DNA of 12,700 bases from Syntrophobacteria bacterium (GTDB lineage Bacteria > Desulfobacterota > Syntrophobacteria > JARFUL01), in NCBI GenBank assembly GCA_029289015.1, contig JARFUL010000075.1, forward strand, positions 1-12,700, written 5' to 3'. Made by a program: the position numbers and the translations under genes. Under the pieces are notes generated by a model. The model was not told the DNA's origin. It ran no database searches and worked only from the letters and a program-made list of their open reading frames with translations. Of the stretch, positions 1-8,344 are shown piece after piece; position 1 is the first letter of the stretch, and each line of letters starts with the position of its first letter.

Positions 1-172
1 AGACCGGGTTTTCGGGGAAGTGTCCCTGGAAGAAGGGCTCGTTCACCGCGACGTTTTTAATCGCGACCGCGCTTCCCTCGGGGTCGAACTCCATCACCCG
101 ATCCACCATGAGAAAGGGATAACGGTGAGGAAGGACCGCCATAATCTCATCTATGTCCATAACATGAGCCAT
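1..172 (-). CDS. fabZ: 3-hydroxyacyl-[acyl-carrier-protein] dehydratase FabZ (N-terminal 57 codons, cut by window edge)
   Basis: FabZ dehydrates 3-hydroxyacyl-ACP to trans-2-enoyl-ACP in the cytosolic fatty-acid elongation cycle and competes with lipid A synthesis for 3-hydroxyacyl-ACP. The visible N-terminus carries the family landmarks [17 protein letters not shown] (residues 10-26) and [11 protein letters not shown] (47-57). His51 in GHFP is the expected catalytic histidine; the catalytic Glu lies beyond the window. The ATG at 172 is chosen because GAGGGG sits 6 bases upstream; an internal ATG at 160 is an alternative. The gene begins only 3 bases after the lpxD stop, so it is almost certainly translated from the same mRNA. 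The lpxD-fabZ pair, usually followed by lpxA, is a standard lipid A arrangement. Confidence 0.94.
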   Translation of the reverse strand, partial: MAHVMDIDEIMAVLPHRYPFLMVDRVMEFDPEGSAVAIKNVAVNEPFFQGHFPENPV

Positions 173-175
173 CGC

Positions 176-1219
176 CTACCCCTCATCAACCTTCTTTCTA
201 AGCTGCTCGACCTTCTTTCTCAAGGACCTGAGCGCCCTCTTCAGCTCCGGCAGGTCCTTGAACACGGTAAGGGCCTTGAGGTGGACCCTCGCGTCAATGG
301 CCGGGACCCCCGCGACCTGCTGGCCGCGCGCCACCGGTTTTGCCACCCCGGCCTTGGGCGCGATCACCGCGAAGTCTCCTATGGAGAGCCTCTGGGCCAC
401 CCCGGCCTGCCCCGCGACTATCACGTTCTTCCCGAGGGTGACGGAGCCGGAGAGCCCGCACTGGCCCACCAGGATGCAGTTCTCGCCGGTCACCACGTTG
501 TGGGCCACCTGGACCAGGTTGTCTATCTTGGTGCCCCTGCCCAGCCTGGTGACTCCCAGGCTCGCCCGGTCTATGGTGGTGCCCGCGCCCACCTCCACCC
601 CGTCTTCGATCTCAACCGTGCCCACCTGGGGTATCTTGACGTAGACCTCTTTGTCCCTCGCGTAGCCGAACCCGTCGGACCCCACCACCGCGTTCGGGTG
701 GAGCACCACGTTTCGCCCGATTTTCACCTCGTCCATGACCACCGCGCCGGGAAAGAGTATGGTCCCCTCGCCCACGGAACTGTCCCGGCCCACGTAGGTG
801 TGGGGATAGAGCACGCAAAAGTCCCCTATTACGGCGCGCTCGCCCACGTATGCGAAGGGCATGACCGCGACGTCTCTGCCGATCTTGGCGCTCCCGGCCA
901 CCTCTGCCCTGGGGCTCAGGCCCGGCTCGGGGAGCGGCTTGGCCGCGAAGTGGGCCACAGCCTTTGCGTAGCCGAGGCTGGGATTTTCCGTAATGATGAA
1001 GCTCTTGTCTACCCCCCTGACCGCCCTGTCTGCTATCACAGCTAAGGCCTTGGAATCCTTTAGCAAACCCTTGTACTTGATGTCCGTCAGGAAGGTAACC
1101 TCGTCCTCCAGCGCGTCGGTGAGGGTGTTGAGCCCCCGGACCACGGCCAAGGGGTCCCCCTCCACGCGTCCGCCCAGCTCGCGGGCAAGCTCCTCTAAGG
1201 TCGTCTCTTTACCCCTCAT
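176..1219 (-). CDS. lpxD: UDP-3-O-(3-hydroxyacyl)glucosamine N-acyltransferase LpxD
   Basis: LpxD transfers a 3-hydroxyacyl chain from ACP to the 2-amino group of UDP-3-O-acyl-glucosamine, the third step of lipid A synthesis, in the cytosol. The 347-residue length matches the family. Residues 1-95 form the uridine-binding N-terminal domain. About 100-305 is a left-handed beta helix of hexapeptide repeats (for example IGRDVA, IGRNVV, LGKNVI). SDGFGY (181-186) and QVAHNV (237-242) are LpxD hallmarks, with His240 matching the catalytic His239 of E. coli. The C-terminal 25 residues are a lysine/arginine-rich helix, as in other LpxD trimers. The gene starts 2 bases after the skp stop. The start has a modest upstream AAGAGA and probably relies on translational coupling. 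Confidence 0.97.
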   Translation of the reverse strand: MRGKETTLEELARELGGRVEGDPLAVVRGLNTLTDALEDEVTFLTDIKYKGLLKDSKALAVIADRAVRGVDKSFIITENPSLGYAKAVAHFAAKPLPEPGLSPRAEVAGSAKIGRDVAVMPFAYVGERAVIGDFCVLYPHTYVGRDSSVGEGTILFPGAVVMDEVKIGRNVVLHPNAVVGSDGFGYARDKEVYVKIPQVGTVEIEDGVEVGAGTTIDRASLGVTRLGRGTKIDNLVQVAHNVVTGENCILVGQCGLSGSVTLGKNVIVAGQAGVAQRLSIGDFAVIAPKAGVAKPVARGQQVAGVPAIDARVHLKALTVFKDLPELKRALRSLRKKVEQLRKKVDEG

Positions 1220-1221
1220 GG

Positions 1222-1788
1222 CTATCTCTTTTTGCTCTTGCTCCTGCTCTTCCTCTTCTTCTCGTACATATCGTTGAACTCTTTGATCACCCGATCCGTA
1301 AGGTTGTAGGCCCCCGGGGCGTAGAAGATGCCCGCCTGGCCGCGCTCAAAGATGATGGAGTAGCCTCCCCGCTTTCCGACCCGCTCCAGCACGCTCTTCA
1401 CGTCCCTCAGCAGGGGATCCATCAGCCTCCTTTGGACCTGCCTCAGCCTCATCTCCGCGGCCCTGCGGCGCTCCTGGAGCTGGCGCTCCATTATTGCGAG
1501 CTCCCTGAGCTTCTCCTTGCGGACCTTTTCACCCCACAAGAGGGACTTGGAGTCGAACTCGGACCGTTTCTTCGCGAACACGTCCTCGTATTTCTTGACC
1601 TCCTTCTTCACCGCTTCCACCTCGTTGTTCAGCTCCTTTTTCTTCGCTTTGCCAGCCTCGCTCTTGGTGATCACCCCGGTGATGTCGAAGTAGCCTATCT
1701 TCAACTGGCCCGCCGCGTAGGCCCCGGTCGCGGGGAGTGCGGTCAAGAAAAACGCCGTTATAATAATAAGTAGCCATGCCCTTCTCAT
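1222..1788 (-). CDS. skp: Periplasmic chaperone Skp/OmpH family protein
   Basis: Skp-family chaperones hold unfolded outer-membrane proteins in the periplasm between the Sec translocon and BamA. The protein has 188 residues. A signal peptide covers 1-25 (MRR, then a hydrophobic core, then AYA before the likely cleavage site). The start of the mature protein, LKIGYFDITGVI, is the family's first beta strand. About 45-130 is charged, heptad-like helix (the tentacle coiled coil), and the C-terminal part returns to the body with YSIIFERG and AYNLTDRVIKEFN. The start is secured by AGGAGG 5 bases upstream of the ATG. Position between bamA and lpxD is the classic context. An unusual feature is the final 12 residues (177-188), of which 9 are Lys or Arg. 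Sequence identity within this family is low, so the call rests on architecture plus context. Confidence 0.93.
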   Translation of the reverse strand: MRRAWLLIIITAFFLTALPATGAYAAGQLKIGYFDITGVITKSEAGKAKKKELNNEVEAVKKEVKKYEDVFAKKRSEFDSKSLLWGEKVRKEKLRELAIMERQLQERRRAAEMRLRQVQRRLMDPLLRDVKSVLERVGKRGGYSIIFERGQAGIFYAPGAYNLTDRVIKEFNDMYEKKRKSRSKSKKR

Positions 1789-1836
1789 AGTATCCTCCTG
1801 AAACTGGGCGATATGGCCTGTCCGCCTGGCTCAAAG

Positions 1837-4488
1837 CTAGAAGAACAGCCCCATGGAGAACTCCCAGTTGTCCCTCGGCTCTCCGGTCCGGGGGTCCGGG
1901 TTCCAGCCGTACTCCAGCCTCAGCGGCCCCAGCGGCGAGTACCAGCGCAACCCTATGCCCACCGAGTGACGGACCTTGCCTATGTCTACGGTTTCATTGT
2001 TGTTGTATGCCTGGCCGGTATCGTAGAAGAGAACACCCCTAACCCCCACGTCCCCGGCTATGGGGAACAGGAACTCCGCGTTGAAGAGAATCATCTTGTT
2101 CCCGCCGATGCGGTTGCCGGTGGCGGGGTCCTTGGGCCCCACCTCGCCGTAGTTGAACGCGCGGATGGAGTTTATGCCGCCCAGGAAGAACCTCTCGTAG
2201 ATGGGCGTGAAAAGGCCTTCCCTGCCCTCCAGGTAGCCGGCCCGGCCGTGGAGGAAGCCCACGGTCTTCCAGAACAGGGGGAAGTACCAGCCGGTGTTGA
2301 AGATATACTTGGTGTAGGCCGTGTCGCCGCCGAGGTAGGGCTCGCCGGAGTACTCCACGTAGAACTCGTTCTGGGAGCCCTCCGTGGCCAGGAAGAGGTG
2401 GTCCCTCGTGTCCCTCTCTAGGCCCACCATGATTGCCGACTTGTCTATGTCGCCCTCCATCCTCTTTATGAATGCGGAGACCAGCGGCTGCAGAGAGTAG
2501 ACCTCCGACGCGTCGAAGGTATATTTGAGATGGGCCTTGACGTCCTCAAAGATCGGGTAGCTGAAGCTCACATTGAAACCGTTGGACCTTCTCTTGAACT
2601 CGCCGTAGTCGTGGGTCCAGTGGAACGCGTCGAACCCCGCGGAGAGGGGGATGCCGAAGAGCCACGGCTCAATTACCGAGAGCTGGTAGCGCAGCCCCTT
2701 CGCGGCCACGTAGCCCTTGAGTGACAGCTTTATGCCCGTGCCCATGAAGTTTCTCTGGCTTACCTCAGCCATCGCGAACATGTTGTCCCAGGAGCTGTAC
2801 CCCGCGCCGATGGAAAAGGCGCCGGTCTCCCTCTCCAGGACCGCTATGTTCACATTCATCGTGTCTTCCCGGGTCCCCTTCGCGGTGGTGAACTTGACGT
2901 CCTCGAAGTACTCCAGCCTCTGGAGGTTTACCCGGGATTTCTTCATGTGCGTAGAGCTGTAGAGCCCCTGCTCCTTTATCTTGAGCTCCCGGCGGATCAC
3001 CTTGTCCCTGGTCTTGAAGTTTCCGGATATGGTAATCCGCTCGAAGTAGACCTTTTCGCCCTTCTTCACCTGGTAGGTGACGTTTACCAGGCCCTTTTCC
3101 TCATCCTGGTCTATCTTGGGGCTCACATCCGCGAACGCGTACCCCTTGTCCGCCTGCCCCGTGGTGAGCTGGTTCATGTCCTCCCGCATGACCTTGCGGT
3201 TGTAGTACTCCTCTTCAGGGAGCTCCAGCTCTTCCATGAGTTCATCTTTTTCGCCCACGAAGTCGCCGTCTATGCCCACCTTGCCCACCCGGTAGCGTTT
3301 GCCCTCAACCACCGGGACATCTATGTATATCCCTTCCTCGTCGTGGGTGACCTTGGGGGTGCCCACCTGCGCGTCGATGTAGCCGTTGTTGTAGTAGTAT
3401 GCGGCCAGCCTGTCGGTGTCGAGCTCCAGCTCGTCCTTCTTCAAGATTCCGGACCCTGTGAAGAGCCAGAACCACCCCTTCTCCTTTATGGACATAACAC
3501 CCAGCAGATCGTCCGGGTCAACCTGCTTTACGCCGGTGAAGGTTATGGCTTCGATGTAGAGCTTCTCGTTCTCGTCTATGACAAAGGTGACCTTGGTCTC
3601 GTTCTCCTTGAGGGGCTTTATCTCGTACTCCACCTCCGCGTTGAAGTAGCCGTCCTCGCGGTAGAGGCTCTTTATCTTCTCCACGTCGGCCACGAGCCTG
3701 TCCCGGTTGAGGATGGTATAGGGCTTCGAGCTTATCGCGGCCCTGAGGTCTTCCTCGTCGATCTCTTCCGCGCCCTGAAACACTATCTCCTTGATGGACG
3801 CCTTCTCTTCCACGATGAAGGTCACCAGCTTGCCCTGGGGATGGTCGCTTACGTCGAGCTTTACGTCCTTGAAGTAGCCCATCTTGTGGATGACCTTCAG
3901 GTCATCGCTGAGCACCCTGGGGTTGTAGATGTCACCGGGCCGGGTCCTGATGGCCATCCTTACCGCGTCCTTCTCGATGCGCTTGCTGCCCAAAACGTTG
4001 ATCCGGTAAATCTTCGCCTTCCTGAAGACCTTTATCCCCACCTCCTTGGCCATCTTCTCGGAGGCCTTGCCGAGGTTCTCCAGCCCCATCTGCTCCACGT
4101 AGATGGGCGCGCTCTTCCTCAGCCGCGAGGTGTCCACCACCCTCACGTCCAGGCTTATGCGCTCCCCCACCTTGGTGAGGCTGCCGTAGATCGCGAACCC
4201 CGCGCCGAGCATGCGGCCCATCTCGGACGCGCGCTCGTCGTTGAGGTCTGCCGGCCTGAGCCCCCCCATGACCCCGAGAACCTCCCCCAGGTCCACCGAT
4301 TCCATCCCCTCCCTGGCCAGCCTCTTGTTGATGAGCAACATGAGCGGCTTGGCCAGATGGCTCAGGTCTTCACGGCTGTAGAAGGTAAAGGGGAATACCG
4401 CCACCTTTACCCCGCCCTCTTCAATCTGCGCCTGAGCGGGAACAAAAAGAAGGAGGATTAGAACAATCGCTGCGGCAGAGGCTCTCAT
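1837..4488 (-). CDS. bamA: Outer membrane protein assembly factor BamA with an extra TolB/FlgO-like N-terminal domain
   Basis: BamA is the essential Omp85 protein that inserts beta-barrel proteins into the outer membrane. The 883-residue product has a signal peptide (1-20, ending PAQA). An additional alpha/beta domain of about 130 residues follows (about 27-150), with VKVAVFPF, then AGFAIYGSLTKVG and LDVRVVDT, resembling TolB-N/FlgO/CsgG-type domains. Five POTRA domains come next, at roughly 158-229, 230-307, 308-396, 397-478 and 479-553. The 16-strand barrel is about 554-883 and ends in the aromatic signal GLFF. The loop-6 motif reads SIRAF (774-778) where Omp85 proteins usually have (V/I)RGF. 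E. coli BamA is about 810 residues; the extra length is largely the N-terminal domain. The start has GGAG 8 bases upstream. The gene follows lolD after 58 bases and precedes skp. Confidence 0.97.
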   Translation of the reverse strand: MRASAAAIVLILLLFVPAQAQIEEGGVKVAVFPFTFYSREDLSHLAKPLMLLINKRLAREGMESVDLGEVLGVMGGLRPADLNDERASEMGRMLGAGFAIYGSLTKVGERISLDVRVVDTSRLRKSAPIYVEQMGLENLGKASEKMAKEVGIKVFRKAKIYRINVLGSKRIEKDAVRMAIRTRPGDIYNPRVLSDDLKVIHKMGYFKDVKLDVSDHPQGKLVTFIVEEKASIKEIVFQGAEEIDEEDLRAAISSKPYTILNRDRLVADVEKIKSLYREDGYFNAEVEYEIKPLKENETKVTFVIDENEKLYIEAITFTGVKQVDPDDLLGVMSIKEKGWFWLFTGSGILKKDELELDTDRLAAYYYNNGYIDAQVGTPKVTHDEEGIYIDVPVVEGKRYRVGKVGIDGDFVGEKDELMEELELPEEEYYNRKVMREDMNQLTTGQADKGYAFADVSPKIDQDEEKGLVNVTYQVKKGEKVYFERITISGNFKTRDKVIRRELKIKEQGLYSSTHMKKSRVNLQRLEYFEDVKFTTAKGTREDTMNVNIAVLERETGAFSIGAGYSSWDNMFAMAEVSQRNFMGTGIKLSLKGYVAAKGLRYQLSVIEPWLFGIPLSAGFDAFHWTHDYGEFKRRSNGFNVSFSYPIFEDVKAHLKYTFDASEVYSLQPLVSAFIKRMEGDIDKSAIMVGLERDTRDHLFLATEGSQNEFYVEYSGEPYLGGDTAYTKYIFNTGWYFPLFWKTVGFLHGRAGYLEGREGLFTPIYERFFLGGINSIRAFNYGEVGPKDPATGNRIGGNKMILFNAEFLFPIAGDVGVRGVLFYDTGQAYNNNETVDIGKVRHSVGIGLRWYSPLGPLRLEYGWNPDPRTGEPRDNWEFSMGLFF

Positions 4489-4546
4489 GCTGTCAACTCC
4501 AAGTATGGCCGCCGGGAATACTCCGGTGTTAGTCGTATATTTCGGT

Positions 4547-5221
<675 letters not shown>

Positions 5222-5224
5222 CCG

Positions 5225-6445
5225 CTACTCGTACCTCAGCGCCTCCGCGGGGTCGATGCGGGAAGCCCTCCTCGCGGGGTAGATGGTGGCCAGCAGCGCT
5301 ATGGCCACCGCGCTAAGCGCGATGAGGGCCACCTCCAGGGGGTCTATCCTCACGGGAAGGGTGGCGATGTAGTAGATGTCCGGGGGCAGCTTGATGAACT
5401 TGTACTTTTTCAGGATCCCCGAGAGCACGATCCCGCCCGCGGTGCCCACCACGGAACCCAAAAGCCCGATAAAGAGCCCCTGGTAGACGAATATCTTCAT
5501 GATGGAGGACCTGGTCGCGCCCATGGACATCAGGATCGCGATGTCCCCGGTCTTCTCCATCACCACCATGATGAGGGTGGAAATAATGCCGAAGGCCGCG
5601 ACCAGCACGATGAGAATCAAAATTATGTACATCGCGAGCTTCTCCAGCTTGAGCGCGGAGAACAGAGACTTGTTCATCCGCATCCAGTCCTTGGCGTAGT
5701 AGGGGAAGCCCAGCTTGTTCTGGAGCGAGTCGGCTATCTTTCCGGCCTGGTAGATGTCGGCCACCTTGACCTCAAGGCCGGTCACCCCGTCCCGCATGCC
5801 CACAAAGGACTGCGCGGCGGAAAGGGAGATAAAGGCCAGGTTGGAGTCGTACTCGTACATGCCGGTCTCGAAGAACCCCATGACGAGGAAGTCCCTGCTC
5901 ACCGGCACCCTGCCCATGGGTGTGAGCTTGCCTATGGGCGACATCACGGAGATGATCGCGTTCTTCTCCGCGCCGAGCCTCTTGGCCAGCTCAACCCCCA
6001 GGAAGATACCGTTGACCGCGTCCCTCGCGCCGAGGTCCCTGAGCGCGCCCTCCTTTACCTTTCCCAGGTTGATAACCTTTTGCGCGGTTTCGGGGTTTAT
6101 GCCCCTAAGCACCACCCCGGTGGCCCGCCCCTTGAACCCCACCATGGCCTGGGTGTAGACAAAGGGTGTGGCCGCGTCGACCCCGGGCTCGCTCTCCGCC
6201 CTCTTCTTGACGGACCGCCAGTCGCCGATGGTCCCGCTGTATCTCATGATCACAACGTGGGAGGTGATGCCGAGGATCTTCTTCTGCAGGTCCTCCTTGA
6301 AGCCGTTCATGACCCCGATCACCACGATGAGCGCACACACCCCCAGCGCCACCCCCGCGGTGGATATCGCGGTGATGATGGAGATGAAGGTCTGCTTGCG
6401 CTTCGCCTTCAGGTACCTGTAGCTTATGAACAGCTCGAAGCTCAA
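5225..6445 (-). CDS. lolC: Lipoprotein-releasing system transmembrane permease, LolC/LolE (LolF-like)
   Basis: This inner-membrane permease partners LolD to release outer-membrane-bound lipoproteins. I place the start at the TTG at 6445. GAGGAG lies exactly 6 bases upstream, the resulting N-terminus MSFELFISYRYLKAKRKQTF fits the usual LolC/E beginning, and the 406-residue length fits the family. In-frame ATGs at 6496 and 6472 have no ribosome binding site. The frame remains open far upstream, but only inside lysS. Transmembrane segments are about 23-46, 272-295, 316-341 and 368-388, with a large MacB-like periplasmic domain (about 47-270) between the first two. The FtsX-type cytoplasmic loop is EKTGDIAILMSMGATRSSI (297-315), and the C-terminus has YPARRASRIDPAEALRYE. 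Only one such permease is visible, so LolC, LolE and LolF cannot be told apart. Confidence 0.95.
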   Translation of the reverse strand: MSFELFISYRYLKAKRKQTFISIITAISTAGVALGVCALIVVIGVMNGFKEDLQKKILGITSHVVIMRYSGTIGDWRSVKKRAESEPGVDAATPFVYTQAMVGFKGRATGVVLRGINPETAQKVINLGKVKEGALRDLGARDAVNGIFLGVELAKRLGAEKNAIISVMSPIGKLTPMGRVPVSRDFLVMGFFETGMYEYDSNLAFISLSAAQSFVGMRDGVTGLEVKVADIYQAGKIADSLQNKLGFPYYAKDWMRMNKSLFSALKLEKLAMYIILILIVLVAAFGIISTLIMVVMEKTGDIAILMSMGATRSSIMKIFVYQGLFIGLLGSVVGTAGGIVLSGILKKYKFIKLPPDIYYIATLPVRIDPLEVALIALSAVAIALLATIYPARRASRIDPAEALRYE

Positions 6446-6463
6446 CCCGAACTCCTCGGGCGC

Positions 6464-6487
6464 GCCCCGCATAGGGTAGGCCGGGGC
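6464..6487 (-). other. Possible hairpin in the lysS-lolC spacer just upstream of the lolC ribosome binding site
   Basis: On the minus strand GCCCCG and CGGGGC form a perfect 6-bp stem around a 12-base loop. The stem ends a few bases before the GAGGAG that serves the TTG start at 6445. The adjacent GGGCGCGCCC palindrome offers an alternative fold that would approach the ribosome binding site. No U-run follows, so it is not a terminator. It may tune lolC translation or may simply reflect high GC content. Confidence 0.25.
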
Positions 6488-6534
6488 AGACCGCATGCCG
6501 ACAGCGCAAAGGACAAGGAATACACCGGAATATC

Positions 6535-8016
<1,482 letters not shown>

Positions 8017-8070
8017 TTATCCGGCCCTAAGATACTGAAGTTCTTTAATTACAGGCTAAAAGAATGCAAC

Positions 8071-8099
8071 ACGTTAATCCATTTGCCCAAAGTAGTCAA
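8071..8099 (-). promoter_or_regulatory. Candidate sigma-70-type promoter for lysS and the downstream envelope genes
   Basis: On the minus strand TTGACT (8099-8094) and TAACGT (8076-8071) are separated by exactly 17 bases. The -35 matches the consensus at 5 of 6 positions. The -10 matches only 3 of 6, but those are the most conserved ones (T1, A2, T6). Transcription would begin near 8064, giving a leader of about 48 bases. This is inferred from motif and position only. Confidence 0.4.
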
Positions 8100-8110
8100 G
8101 GGTACCGGCC

Positions 8111-8227
8111 ATACCCGTCCGGGTGTCCAGGCTCCCCCTGGCGCGGCCCAAAAAGATGTTGGAAACCGCCGCGCTTCGGGCGCCAAACCGCGCGGCCCGG
8201 TATCCCGGGGCTCCGGCGGACGGGCAT
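8111..8227. repeat. Long-range inverted repeat enclosing a GC-rich, hairpin-dense block
   Basis: CCCGTCCG (8114-8121) is perfectly complementary to CGGACGGG (8217-8224), and flanking TA/TA can extend the pairing. Inside are CCAGG/CCTGG around a 5-base loop (8127-8141) and CCCGG/CCGGG around a 4-base loop (8196-8209). GCGCGG, CCGCGC and GCGCGG copies (8141-8146, 8169-8174, 8190-8195) can pair in alternative ways. The block is much more GC-rich than the sequence on either side and has no convincing gene in any frame. It could be a structured RNA or a DNA site between the divergent promoters. I recognise no tRNA, SRP RNA, 6S RNA or riboswitch landmark in it, and neither strand has a T-run terminator. 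Confidence 0.4.
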
Positions 8228-8244
8228 AAGGGGTGATATAACTG

Positions 8245-8273
8245 TTGACACCCGGCCCGCACTATAATAAAAG
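8245..8273 (+). promoter_or_regulatory. Candidate promoter region for the gene at 8345
   Basis: A perfect TTGACA (8245-8250) is followed after 17 bases by TAAAAG (8268-8273), a 4-of-6 match to the -10 consensus. A perfect TATAAT also lies at 8263-8268, but only 12 bases from the TTGACA, which is too short for normal sigma-70 use. The sequence after 8226 is sharply AT-richer than the block before it, as expected for a promoter. The leader to the ATG would be about 65 bases. Confidence 0.45.
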
Positions 8274-8344
8274 ATTTAGTAATATAAGCTACTTTCAGTC
8301 AATATTCATCAGTATGTCCCCTTCGACTTGCCAGGAGGTTTTCC

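Larger units (their letters stand above)
8017..8344. other. Divergent intergenic region between lysS and the unassigned membrane-protein gene
   Basis: These 328 bases hold no gene I can support. From left to right they contain an AT-rich lysS leader and promoter candidate (to about 8100), a GC-rich inverted-repeat block (about 8100-8227), an AT-rich promoter-like stretch (8228-8290) and a leader ending in AGGAGG before the ATG at 8345. Short open frames cross it on both strands (for example minus 8262-8074), but their translations show no recognisable motif and their starts lack ribosome binding sites. Confidence 0.7.

Noticed and set aside
8100..8230. tRNA, SRP RNA, 6S RNA or riboswitch in the GC-rich intergenic block
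   Set aside because: There is no T-loop or anticodon arm, no SRP GGAAGC-type loop, and no conserved riboswitch boxes that I can recognise. Only a generic structured element is supportable.
8245..8261. Sigma-54 promoter reading of TTGACAC-N5-CCGCA
   Set aside because: The 10-base distance between the -24 and -12 dinucleotides fits, but the invariant GG at -24 is GA and the -12 box is poor.
8074..8262. Minus-strand 62-codon open frame in the divergent intergenic region
   Set aside because: It has no ribosome binding site and no recognisable motif, and it overlaps both promoter candidates and the inverted-repeat block.
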